Positions 25,927 through 33,415 of a stretch of 33,847 bases of DNA are shown here, piece by piece. The stretch comes from Candidatus Omnitrophota bacterium (GTDB taxonomy: Bacteria > Omnitrophota > Gorgyraeia > Gygaellales > Profunditerraquicolaceae). Where the stretch lies: positions 1 through 33,847 of the forward strand of contig JAKPTF010000082.1 of the NCBI GenBank assembly GCA_029571225.1. Reading direction: 5' to 3'. Under the pieces are notes generated by a model. That model had not been told where the DNA came from. It saw nothing but the letters and a program-made list of their open reading frames with translations, and did not search any database. The position numbers and the translations under genes were made by a program. Each line of letters begins with the position of its first letter. Position 1 is the stretch's first letter.

Positions 25927-27102
25927 CTATGCACCTCGCGTATCGAACTCACTGAGTACTGATTGGATAGTCATGAAATGAGTATCGTTCAAAAATGGAA
26001 TGGTCGGCAATACAAACAAGCGTCTGTACAACTCATCACCGTGCTCGCTGACATGGGTCTCGTCAGGCGCTTTTTTGAATAATGATGACGCCGCAATCCC
26101 CGCGGCTCTGAGCCGCGCGCATACGAGATCCCGCGTTCGCATATCCGGAGCCAGCACAGGGAAGCTCGGATATACCGGTCGCGAACGTTCAAGCGGCACG
26201 ATGCACGAAAAATGCCTGCATTTTTGAACGATATGGAATAACCGTTCGGCATTGGATATGCGACACAATACAAGCTTGTCGTACATAGTAACGACCCGCA
26301 AAAATAACGACATCTGGAATTTTCCCAGCGCCATACACTGCATATCCGGCGTGCGCGCCACAGCGCCATCAAGGTGCATTGTATAGATAAAATAATATAG
26401 GCATGGCCGCAACCCTATCGGGTAAAGTAACGCGAGAACACAACGCAGCACTTGATCGAAAAAACCCGGATATGACACCCCCGCGTACAATCGTTCAAAC
26501 TCCGCGCGGAACCTGGGATTGTTAACTGCCACAGCACCGCCGGATACTATTGACAAATTCTTCCCCTTGCCAAAACTGTAAAACGAGAAATCACCGAACG
26601 TTCCTACCTTCCGGCCGTCAACCGATGCCCCCATGCCCTGCGCAACATCCTCAATAACGTGAACATTACGCGCGCGAGCGAGCGTGACGATCCTGCTGAT
26701 ATCGCATGGCGATCCAAACAGATGCGTAGCAATGATCGCAAGCGTACGACCCGACAAACATTGTTCTACCTGAACAGGATCCAAACTGAAATTGCGCAAT
26801 GAAACATCCGCAATCCTGGGAACAAGCCCTGCCTTTCTGACCGTGCGACCGACGGTCCTGCACGTATAGGACGGAATAATGACCTCATCGCGCGCATCAA
26901 AACGCCGCAGACATGCAAGGATCGCTTCGAAACCCGACGACCCGGAATTAAAAAAATACACGTTGTCTACACCGGCGGCGCTGCGCATACCGCTGCGTGC
27001 TTCAGACTCCAGCGCATGCCGCGGCGACAGCAAACGCATACTCCCCGCTATGACATCACGCACCCGATACGGCGTTCCTAATGCAGGCACAATACCTATC
27101 AT
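25927..27102 (-). CDS. Divergent DegT/DnrJ/EryC1/StrS-family protein
   Basis: About 391 residues from the ATG at 27102; a GTG at 27108 directly after the upstream stop would add two. PLP-fold features are NSGSSGFEAILACL, DEVIIPSYTC, VIEDVAQGMGAS (cofactor Asp) and the lysine region FYSFGKGKNLSIVSGG, with the likely Schiff-base lysine at ~181. The central segment from ~200 to 230 (FFDQVLRCVLALLYPIGLRPCLYYFIYTM) is unusually hydrophobic for a soluble aminotransferase and suggests membrane contact. It is quite different from the EvaB-type enzyme at 11439-12548. Its neighbours are a FemAB-like protein and a polysaccharide deacetylase, a trio I associate with exosortase-type EPS loci. The substrate is unknown. 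Confidence 0.85.
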   Translation of the reverse strand: MIGIVPALGTPYRVRDVIAGSMRLLSPRHALESEARSGMRSAAGVDNVYFFNSGSSGFEAILACLRRFDARDEVIIPSYTCRTVGRTVRKAGLVPRIADVSLRNFSLDPVQVEQCLSGRTLAIIATHLFGSPCDISRIVTLARARNVHVIEDVAQGMGASVDGRKVGTFGDFSFYSFGKGKNLSIVSGGAVAVNNPRFRAEFERLYAGVSYPGFFDQVLRCVLALLYPIGLRPCLYYFIYTMHLDGAVARTPDMQCMALGKFQMSLFLRVVTMYDKLVLCRISNAERLFHIVQKCRHFSCIVPLERSRPVYPSFPVLAPDMRTRDLVCARLRAAGIAASSLFKKAPDETHVSEHGDELYRRLFVLPTIPFLNDTHFMTIQSVLSEFDTRGA

Positions 27103-27108
27103 ACGCAC

Positions 27109-28137
27109 CTATACGAAATGTCTGACAATTGCAGGACCGACGCAACTAGCAAGGCGAACCGGAATAAGCCGCCAGCAATTGATCATCATGCTGTACTTCT
27201 TATCATTCGGATTGAACGTCCGGGTGCCGGCAACCGCGGGATAGTACCGGTAATACAACTGCCTTGGCTGCGCTCCCCACTGTTTCTTGAAATTGTACGT
27301 GCCGGTATTAACGGTCGACCTGCCAAAATCGAATTGTTCACACCCCTGAGCGCAGGCAAATTTGATCGCTTCCCAGTACAATAGATTATTAGGGCAATAC
27401 TCATTATAGCGACGCAGGGACGATGCAAACGGCATATACGCGCACTCTTTGAACCGAAGCATTATGCCCCCGGCAATCGTCTTCACCCCGCGGCGGATAC
27501 AGAAAACATTCGCCTTAGCGCCGAAATGCTTCAAAACACAATGGAGAAACTTCCATCCGAGAAATGGCGTTCCCATATCACGCATATTACGCGCGTACAC
27601 CCGAGCAAATTCATCGATTCCCGTATTATCGCGGATGACCACGCACCCAGATTTCTCGGCTTTGCGAACCTGATTCCTCGTTTTATCCTTAATCTTCGCC
27701 CATACCTGATCGCTGATTCGATTCAATGCCAGCGTAAACGTCACATATTCTTGAGACACGGCAAAACCCGGCGCTGGATAATGGGTAGTATCCTTAATGA
27801 CAAGAAAACACCGTGCATCGCCGGCGCACATAGACACGGCGCGCTCGTTCAATATCGATCTAACATCGTCACGCTCGGAGAGAACCCCGTTATACGCGCC
27901 AAAAATACCGGATGTGACATACGAGCCTCCGGAAATTTGCCGCGCCTTGAATAACGGAAGAATCCCGACGATCCTGCCGTTGTCCAACGCAGTCAACGAT
28001 ACATCTTCTATGCCGTAGCTATCACGGGCAATACGTTTCCAGGCGCTTGCATGATACAACGTAGCGTCCGGATGCCGTTCGATATATTCATCCCATTGCC
28101 CATCAGATACCGCATGGTGTGCCGTCTCGATCATCAT
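27109..28137 (-). CDS. FemAB-like acyltransferase, exosortase-locus type
   Basis: A 342-residue GNAT-fold protein. The N-terminal half has ATLYHASAWKRI (25-36) and the basic helix KIKDKTRNQVRKAEKSG (148-164). The C-terminal half ends with FDFGRSTVNTGTYNFKKQWG (269-288), typical of the FemAB subfamily found in PEP-CTERM/exosortase EPS loci. The acceptor in those loci is unknown. The start overlaps the deacetylase stop as ATGA; a second ATG immediately follows. Together with the deacetylase and the DegT-like protein it suggests amino-group exposure followed by acylation of a hexosamine (inference). Confidence 0.86.
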   Translation of the reverse strand: MMIETAHHAVSDGQWDEYIERHPDATLYHASAWKRIARDSYGIEDVSLTALDNGRIVGILPLFKARQISGGSYVTSGIFGAYNGVLSERDDVRSILNERAVSMCAGDARCFLVIKDTTHYPAPGFAVSQEYVTFTLALNRISDQVWAKIKDKTRNQVRKAEKSGCVVIRDNTGIDEFARVYARNMRDMGTPFLGWKFLHCVLKHFGAKANVFCIRRGVKTIAGGIMLRFKECAYMPFASSLRRYNEYCPNNLLYWEAIKFACAQGCEQFDFGRSTVNTGTYNFKKQWGAQPRQLYYRYYPAVAGTRTFNPNDKKYSMMINCWRLIPVRLASCVGPAIVRHFV

Positions 28138-28949
28138 GATACATCCAGCATTTTTTTAATCGGAAGAAATGTGAACTCACCAAGTAAACCGGTAAACTTG
28201 CGCCGAAAGCTGCCCTTATTGAAATTCAAAATTACATACTCGCCCACCGACAACACATCTGCGCTGCGCTGATTGACCAATTCATGCGGATGAAGGTATA
28301 CGAGCCCAAACCGGCGGTCTTTATTCAGCGACCTGATAACTTGACGCGTAAACCAGTACGGCAGAGCCCGGAGGTAAAACCCTCCGCCGACAATGACCAG
28401 TTTCCCAAGAACCGCGCATGTAGTAGGCGGGATCTCCCAAAACCCCTTCGAATGCTTATACATAAAGCGCGGCGCGCCCTTGATTCCGTACAGAAAGCTC
28501 ATTACCGGGGATATGCTCGAATCATACGCAAGACCGCATTCACCGATGATATCAAGCGCCCATAGCGACCTGTTCGTCACCGACCAATACGGAGCGCGAA
28601 AACCGTACACCTTCTGGCCCGTAGCGTCCTGAAGAGCGGTAAGCGAATCAACGAGGTCATGCCTGAAATCTTCCGGCGTGAGAGCATACACCGGTTTATG
28701 ATAGAACCCGTGGCTTGCGATCTCGTGGCCGCGGTCATGGATGCGCTTTACGAGCGAGGGCATCTTTTTCGCGATCACGCCGAGAGTGAAGAACGTCGCT
28801 TTCGCGCTATACCGGTCAAGCACATCGAGCAATTGATTCGTCGAATAATCGAGGAACGGACCGTCGATATCGTCTTTCGCCTGCGAGGCGTTCTCATACC
28901 GGGAATGCGACATATCCTCAAGATCGACTGTCAATACGTTATTCATCAT
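28134..28949 (-). CDS. Polysaccharide deacetylase (NodB homology, XrtA/PEP-CTERM-locus type)
   Basis: A 271-residue enzyme. I start it at the first of two adjacent ATG codons (28949), 2 nt after the GT2 stop; the frame runs on to 29177 but would then lie inside that gene. NodB motifs: VDLED (8-12), the metal histidines SHGFYH (H80, H84), RAPYW (118-122), and LHPHEL near 219-224. The VDxED form of motif 1 and the GAPRF plus GGGFYLRALPY segments are characteristic of the deacetylases found in exosortase-A EPS loci. No signal peptide is visible, so it probably acts in the cytoplasm on a lipid-linked intermediate, removing N-acetyl groups. Confidence 0.9.
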   Translation of the reverse strand: MMNNVLTVDLEDMSHSRYENASQAKDDIDGPFLDYSTNQLLDVLDRYSAKATFFTLGVIAKKMPSLVKRIHDRGHEIASHGFYHKPVYALTPEDFRHDLVDSLTALQDATGQKVYGFRAPYWSVTNRSLWALDIIGECGLAYDSSISPVMSFLYGIKGAPRFMYKHSKGFWEIPPTTCAVLGKLVIVGGGFYLRALPYWFTRQVIRSLNKDRRFGLVYLHPHELVNQRSADVLSVGEYVILNFNKGSFRRKFTGLLGEFTFLPIKKMLDVS

Positions 28950-28951
28950 CA

Positions 28952-29638
28952 CTATCGGGTGAACCTGAATTTGATGATCGACATAAGTACCTTGAATCCG
29001 ATGCGCCAATGCAGTTTCTTGCCTTCCTGATGCGTGCGCGGCATATAATCGATCGGGACTTCGTATATCCTCTCCCCGTTCTTGATGATACGCGCGGTGA
29101 TCTCCGCTTCGATCTCGAACCCGTTCGATCGCAGATTCATACGTTTGACGACGTCCCGGGTAAAAACCTTGTGACACGTCGCGATATCGGTCAGATTGAC
29201 GAAAAAAAGGACGTTCATGGCCATCGTGATCAATTTATTGCCGATATAACTGCCCCGGGGGGTCAGACCGCGTCCCTTGAGGAATCGTGAGCCGAATACG
29301 ACGCGTTTGCCGCCGTTCAGGATAGGGCTGAGCAGATAGGGATACTCCGCGGGATGAACCTCGAGGTCTGCGTCCTGGATAAGCAGGATATCGCCGGTTG
29401 CTTCCTTAAAACCCGTGCGGATCGCAGCGCCCTTTCCCCTGCGTTTCTTCTCGATGATGACCTTGATATCCTTGCGCTTGAGCTTATCGAGGATCTCGCG
29501 CGTGCCGTCCGTCGAGCAACCGTCGACAATGATGATCTCCTTTTCCATGCCGACATCGACATGATCGATCCTGCGGATGATCTCCTGGATGGTCTTCTTC
29601 TCGTTGTACACAGGAACGATTACCGACAACCGCTTCAT
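28952..29638 (-). CDS. Glycosyltransferase family 2 (DPM1-like)
   Basis: A 228-residue GT-A enzyme. The ATG at 29638 (MKRLSVIVPVYNEKKT) overlaps the upstream stop as ATGA and follows a GGTGGG-rich site; an ATG four codons earlier is less likely. Motifs: IIIVDGCSTDGTRE, RRGKGAAIRTGF, the metal-binding ILLIQDADLEVHPAEYP, and FGSRFLKGRG. It ends soon after GKKLHWRIGFKVL with no added membrane domain, as in soluble polyprenyl-phosphate mannosyl/glucosyl transferases. Lying right after the nucleotidyltransferase, it likely moves that enzyme's sugar product onto polyprenyl phosphate for the GT-C enzymes downstream (inference). Confidence 0.9.
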   Translation of the reverse strand: MKRLSVIVPVYNEKKTIQEIIRRIDHVDVGMEKEIIIVDGCSTDGTREILDKLKRKDIKVIIEKKRRGKGAAIRTGFKEATGDILLIQDADLEVHPAEYPYLLSPILNGGKRVVFGSRFLKGRGLTPRGSYIGNKLITMAMNVLFFVNLTDIATCHKVFTRDVVKRMNLRSNGFEIEAEITARIIKNGERIYEVPIDYMPRTHQEGKKLHWRIGFKVLMSIIKFRFTR

Positions 29639-30342
29639 TCGCGCACCCACCTTTCAAGGTCCCCGTTGATCTCCTCAAGATGCTGTAAATGCTCGACTGC
29701 CATCCAATCCTCCTTGAAGAAATACGCAGCGACCTTCTTGCGGTCCTTCAGGACGGCGTTTATGAGCATCGGCATAGTGAACGGCTTATTGACGGGCATA
29801 TACCGCAGGCAGCTCGTATTGATGATATAAATGCCCGTGCTGATCGGATATGTCTCAACGGGCTTCTCGGTTATGCCGCGTATTGAATTGCCGTTCACTT
29901 CGATAACGCCGAACGGCAGCCGGTGCGAATATTCCTTGACGCCTACGGTGAGCCACGATCTGTTCTTTTGATGGAACTCCGCCATTTTTTTGAAATCAAG
30001 GCGCGTCAGGATATCCCCGTTCATCAAAACGAATGATTCATCGCTCCCAAAATGGAACTTATCCGCGATAAGGCGCAATGATCCCGCAGTCCCCAGCGGC
30101 TCCTCTTCGTGGATGTAATCGATCTGAATGCCGAATTTCTCGCCATGCCTGAAATACGTGCGGATAAGTTCCGCCTTATACCCCACGGAGAAGATATATT
30201 TCTTGAAGCCGAATTTTTTAAGGCGTTTGATGATGATCTCGAGGATCGGCTTTTCGCCGATGGGGATCAACGGTTTGGGGATCGCGAAGGTCAGCGGCCG
30301 TAAACGCGTTCCCTCGCCACCTGCAAGAATAATCGCCCTCAT
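29635..30342 (-). CDS. Sugar-phosphate nucleotidyltransferase (NTP_transferase family)
   Basis: A 235-residue enzyme started at the ATG at 30342 (MRAIILAGGEGTRLRPLT), which has GGAGG 4 nt upstream; the frame reaches 30429 but would overlap the dehydratase gene. Motifs are the pyrophosphorylase loop GGEGTRLRPL (8-17) with PKPLIPIGEKP, EEPLGTAGSL (80-89) and the metal-binding VLMNGD (D110). The short length, without a CBS or left-handed-helix domain, points to a simple NDP-sugar pyrophosphorylase. It is immediately upstream of GT2 and downstream of the LegB-like dehydratase, so it probably makes the NDP-sugar that dehydratase uses. The nucleotide (dTDP, GDP or UDP) cannot be decided by eye. Confidence 0.9.
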   Translation of the reverse strand: MRAIILAGGEGTRLRPLTFAIPKPLIPIGEKPILEIIIKRLKKFGFKKYIFSVGYKAELIRTYFRHGEKFGIQIDYIHEEEPLGTAGSLRLIADKFHFGSDESFVLMNGDILTRLDFKKMAEFHQKNRSWLTVGVKEYSHRLPFGVIEVNGNSIRGITEKPVETYPISTGIYIINTSCLRYMPVNKPFTMPMLINAVLKDRKKVAAYFFKEDWMAVEHLQHLEEINGDLERWVRE

Positions 30343-30346
30343 ACAC

Positions 30347-30351
30347 CCTCC
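30347..30351 (-). promoter_or_regulatory. Shine-Dalgarno deciding the start at 30342
   Basis: On the minus strand this reads GGAGG, 4 nt before the ATG at 30342, in the 10-nt gap after the dehydratase stop. It supports the shorter nucleotidyltransferase start over the in-frame codon at 30429. Confidence 0.6.
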
Positions 30352-30352
30352 G

Positions 30353-31345
30353 CTAAATTGCGTATCCTTTTCGCCTGTACTCTTCCTGATGCGTGCGAAT
30401 ATAGTCGATCGTATTGGACAGCCCTTCATCGAGCGAAACCGCCGGTTTCCATTTCAGGAGTGACCGAGCCTTGCGGATATCCGCGCACAGGCACATGACC
30501 TCGCTTTTTGCCGGGCGTTTGCGGACCTTGTCCTCCTGTATCCGCACGTCTGTTCCGATGATGCGGGCTATCCTCTGGGCCAATTCGCCGATGCTGATAT
30601 CCCTGCCGGTGCCGATGTTGATCGCCTCGCCGACGCTCCGGGGGGATTCCGCGACCCTGATAAATCCTGCGACCGTATCCGCCACGTACGTGAAATCCCG
30701 ACGCGGTTTGGTACTGCCGAGGAATATAACCCGGTTTTTCAATGCCTGGCTGATGATGGTCGGGATCACCGCACGCAGCGACTGGCGCGGCCCGAAACAA
30801 TTGAACGGCCTGATAATGGCAACCGGCAGGCCGAACGAACAATAAAAACTCTTCGCCAATGCGTCCGCAGCTATCTTGCTTGCAGAATACGGGGACTGGG
30901 GCTGCAACGGATGCTTTTCGTCGATCGGCACGTACAAGGCAGTGCCATACACCTCGCTTGTCGACGTTTGGACTATCTTCGACACATTCTCATCCTTGGC
31001 CGCAATGAGGATATTCAGCGTTCCCAGCGTATTGGTATCGACAACCTCCTGGGGATGCTCGTAGGAATATGGGATACCGACGAGCGCAGCCAGGTTGAAT
31101 ATGACGTCGATGCCCTTGACCGCTTTCTTGACCGTTTCCATCTCTTTGATGTCGCCGTAAAAAGCCTCGATATTCGCGGACTTGCTCAGGACAACCGGAT
31201 TCAGATACCCTGCATCCCCCTGCGGGTTATATTCGAGGAACGCGCGGACACGGCATCCCAGTGCAAGCAGCCGCTCAGTCAAATGGCTGCCGATAAACCC
31301 GCCGGCGCCGGTTACCAGGACTTTCTTATTTTTCCAGTTATACAT
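30353..31345 (-). CDS. NAD-dependent epimerase/dehydratase, LegB-like NDP-hexosamine 4,6-dehydratase
   Basis: A 330-residue extended short-chain dehydrogenase. The NAD loop is VTGAGGFIGS (11-20). The active site has TSTSEVYG (about 127-134) and Y153-xxx-K157 in SPYSASKIAAD. The run VPIDEKHPLQPQSPYSASK matches what I remember of LegB, the 4,6-dehydratase of legionaminic acid synthesis. Its acidic TSE active-site triad also fits a 4,6-dehydratase rather than a simple epimerase. The product would be a 4-keto-6-deoxy (HexNAc) nucleotide sugar. AAGGAG lies 5 nt before the ATG at 31345. No other Leg-pathway genes are seen in this window, so the final sugar may differ. Confidence 0.87.
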   Translation of the reverse strand: MYNWKNKKVLVTGAGGFIGSHLTERLLALGCRVRAFLEYNPQGDAGYLNPVVLSKSANIEAFYGDIKEMETVKKAVKGIDVIFNLAALVGIPYSYEHPQEVVDTNTLGTLNILIAAKDENVSKIVQTSTSEVYGTALYVPIDEKHPLQPQSPYSASKIAADALAKSFYCSFGLPVAIIRPFNCFGPRQSLRAVIPTIISQALKNRVIFLGSTKPRRDFTYVADTVAGFIRVAESPRSVGEAINIGTGRDISIGELAQRIARIIGTDVRIQEDKVRKRPAKSEVMCLCADIRKARSLLKWKPAVSLDEGLSNTIDYIRTHQEEYRRKGYAI

Positions 31346-31364
31346 AACGTCTCCTTGGGCTGTG

Positions 31365-33413
31365 TCATTGTATCAGAACATGCTTTTGAGCGATCAAACC
31401 GCGATATAAGGCTTCCAGCTTGGCTGCATATTGATCGGCGCTGAACGCGGCCAGGACTTTCTGTCTTCCCGCAGCTCCCAGCTTCCGCGCACGGTCGGGA
31501 TCGCTGAGCAGCGTACGTATGCCGTCTGCCAGAGCCCGGGGGTCCGCAGGCGCAACAAGGATCCCCGTAATTCCGTCATCGACCACCTCAGGTACGCCTC
31601 CGACCCTGGTAGCCACGCACGGCAAACCTGAGAACATCGCCTCGATCAACACGATGCCGAACGCCTCGTTCAATGCCGGTGATACGAATACCGTTGCAAT
31701 CGACAGGATATCAGCGATATCCATACGCTGCCCCGTAAAAACTATCCGAGACTCAAGCCCGTGAGAAGCAGACCACTCGCGCAATTCCGCGCGTAACGGC
31801 CCGTCTCCGACAAGAACCAGCTTCAGATGCGCGCGCTCGCGCGCGATCTGCTCGAAGCCCTCAAGCAGGTACGCATGGCCTTTGCGCGTCGCTAACGACG
31901 CAACGTAAACGACAACCGTATCGGACGGGGATATTCCGAATTCCCTGCGAACATCGTCCGCAGCGCGCGACGGCTTGAACGAATTCGTATCGATGACATT
32001 ATGCAGCGCGAGGAATGTATCCCGGGCAACGCCCTCTTCGGCCGCAATAACATCGCCGGTCTTATTCGAACATACGATGATCCGGTCAGTCATTGATGCG
32101 AGCCAGCGGTTGAGCAGCCTGAACGCAAAACCGAACATCGGATTATATCGTTCGTATTCGCTCTGATCTTCGCCGATCACGATCGGTACACCTGCCAGCC
32201 GCGCAGCGATCCTGCCGTGCAGATTGGTAGTGGATAAGCACGTGTGGACGATGGTAAAGCGGTTTTTCCTGAAATACCGGTATAAAGCGATTGTCGTGAA
32301 AATATTGTACGACCTGTCTGACACATGAAGGCAATCAACGGGAAAACCGAGCGCTTCTATCCTGTCCGCCACCTTACCTTTCTCAACAAGGCAGCACACC
32401 GTAATATCGAATTTCTTCCTGTCCATATACTTCAGGACATTCAACCTGTTGGTCTCCGCGCCGCCGACTTTAAGATTCGGATGGACGAACACGACACGCG
32501 GCCGTCCGGGCTGCGGCACCTTCCTGCATATCACGATCATACGATCGCCGAGCTCAGCCCAACGGAATAAACGGCTGTTCGAGATACACGCGGATATATT
32601 CTTGATGACCCGTGATATCCTGTTCTTCAGGCTGACGGTCTTATACACGAACAACGGCTTTGCCTTATTCTCGTAGACCTGGCTCCACAGGACAGAATAC
32701 CCGTTGTTCTCCAGGAATCTGCGCAGCGTCCGCGGATCGAACTCCCACAGATGCGCAGGCGGATTTGCCGCGTACCGCGACCTCGTGAACACCATGGCCA
32801 GCGCCAGGAACGTGGTGAATAATGACCGATTGTACGTCAGCGGCTGTTCAAGCATCAGCAGGCCGTTATCTGAAAGCAGGCGCGATATGGCGGATAAAGA
32901 CTCCCGGGGGTCAGGCATATGCTCGAGAACATCTCCCAGATGCACGACATCGAACGAGCTGTCGGCAAACATGCCCGGGCCAAAGTTGCCCTTGATAACA
33001 GGCGCATTGGCCGCTGCCGCAGCGCGCTCTGCCATCCCGGCATTGGGTTCGACTCCCGCGACCTCATATCCCGCATTCCTGGCCTGGATCAAAAAGCCTC
33101 CGCCGGCGCACCCAATGTCCAGAATCCTGCCTGTGGCCCTGAAGCGGGCTAACGCAGCCAGTGCGCGGCTATGATGCTCGTTATGCTCAAAATTCCCTTC
33201 GCAATATCCGAGCCGCTCCGAGCCGGGAATATAATATTCGCAGAAATAATCGTCATTCTCATAGATGGAATCGCGCACAGACGGCGATGGCATTGGGTCA
33301 AGATACATAAAGCCGCATGTCCTGCACCGGACAATGCCGTATCGCGCGCCCGAATACGCGTACCCGCCGAAAACCGATGGTTTCATGTTAGCATTACCGC
33401 ACACAAGACACAT
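31365..33413 (-). CDS. Fusion of zinc-ribbon SAM methyltransferase and family 4 glycosyltransferase
   Basis: One 682-residue frame started at the ATG at 33413, 2 nt after the flippase stop; the frame extends to 33461 but that would overlap it. Residues 1-300 are a zinc-ribbon methyltransferase: CLVCG (2-6), CRTCG (30-34), SAM motif ILDIGCAGGGFL (97-108), VAGVEPN, and VVHLGDVLEHMPDP. From ~305 a GT4 starts as RVVFVHPNLKVGGAETNRLN, followed by YVASLATRKGHAYLLEGF, LVLVGDGPLR and the EX7E motif in NEAFGIVLIEAMFSG. Coupling methylation with sugar transfer in one chain could give a methylated, chain-terminating or defined-length residue (inference). No stop or frameshift separates the domains. Confidence 0.9.
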   Translation of the reverse strand: MCLVCGNANMKPSVFGGYAYSGARYGIVRCRTCGFMYLDPMPSPSVRDSIYENDDYFCEYYIPGSERLGYCEGNFEHNEHHSRALAALARFRATGRILDIGCAGGGFLIQARNAGYEVAGVEPNAGMAERAAAAANAPVIKGNFGPGMFADSSFDVVHLGDVLEHMPDPRESLSAISRLLSDNGLLMLEQPLTYNRSLFTTFLALAMVFTRSRYAANPPAHLWEFDPRTLRRFLENNGYSVLWSQVYENKAKPLFVYKTVSLKNRISRVIKNISACISNSRLFRWAELGDRMIVICRKVPQPGRPRVVFVHPNLKVGGAETNRLNVLKYMDRKKFDITVCCLVEKGKVADRIEALGFPVDCLHVSDRSYNIFTTIALYRYFRKNRFTIVHTCLSTTNLHGRIAARLAGVPIVIGEDQSEYERYNPMFGFAFRLLNRWLASMTDRIIVCSNKTGDVIAAEEGVARDTFLALHNVIDTNSFKPSRAADDVRREFGISPSDTVVVYVASLATRKGHAYLLEGFEQIARERAHLKLVLVGDGPLRAELREWSASHGLESRIVFTGQRMDIADILSIATVFVSPALNEAFGIVLIEAMFSGLPCVATRVGGVPEVVDDGITGILVAPADPRALADGIRTLLSDPDRARKLGAAGRQKVLAAFSADQYAAKLEALYRGLIAQKHVLIQ

Positions 33414-33415
33414 GG

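Noticed and set aside
26659-26675. Short gcgcgag-type repeat
   Set aside because: Within the DegT-like coding sequence, few units, no spacing regularity; not a CRISPR or functional repeat.
28950-29177. N-terminal extension of the deacetylase gene
   Set aside because: It overlaps the GT2 gene by more than 200 nt and is charged and unstructured, whereas the NodB motif starts only a few residues after the ATG at 28949.
31828-31848. GC-rich near-palindromic run of alternating gcgc/cgcg
   Set aside because: It sits inside the GT4 coding region and encodes an Arg/Glu/Ala helix; no T-run or symmetric loop makes it a terminator.
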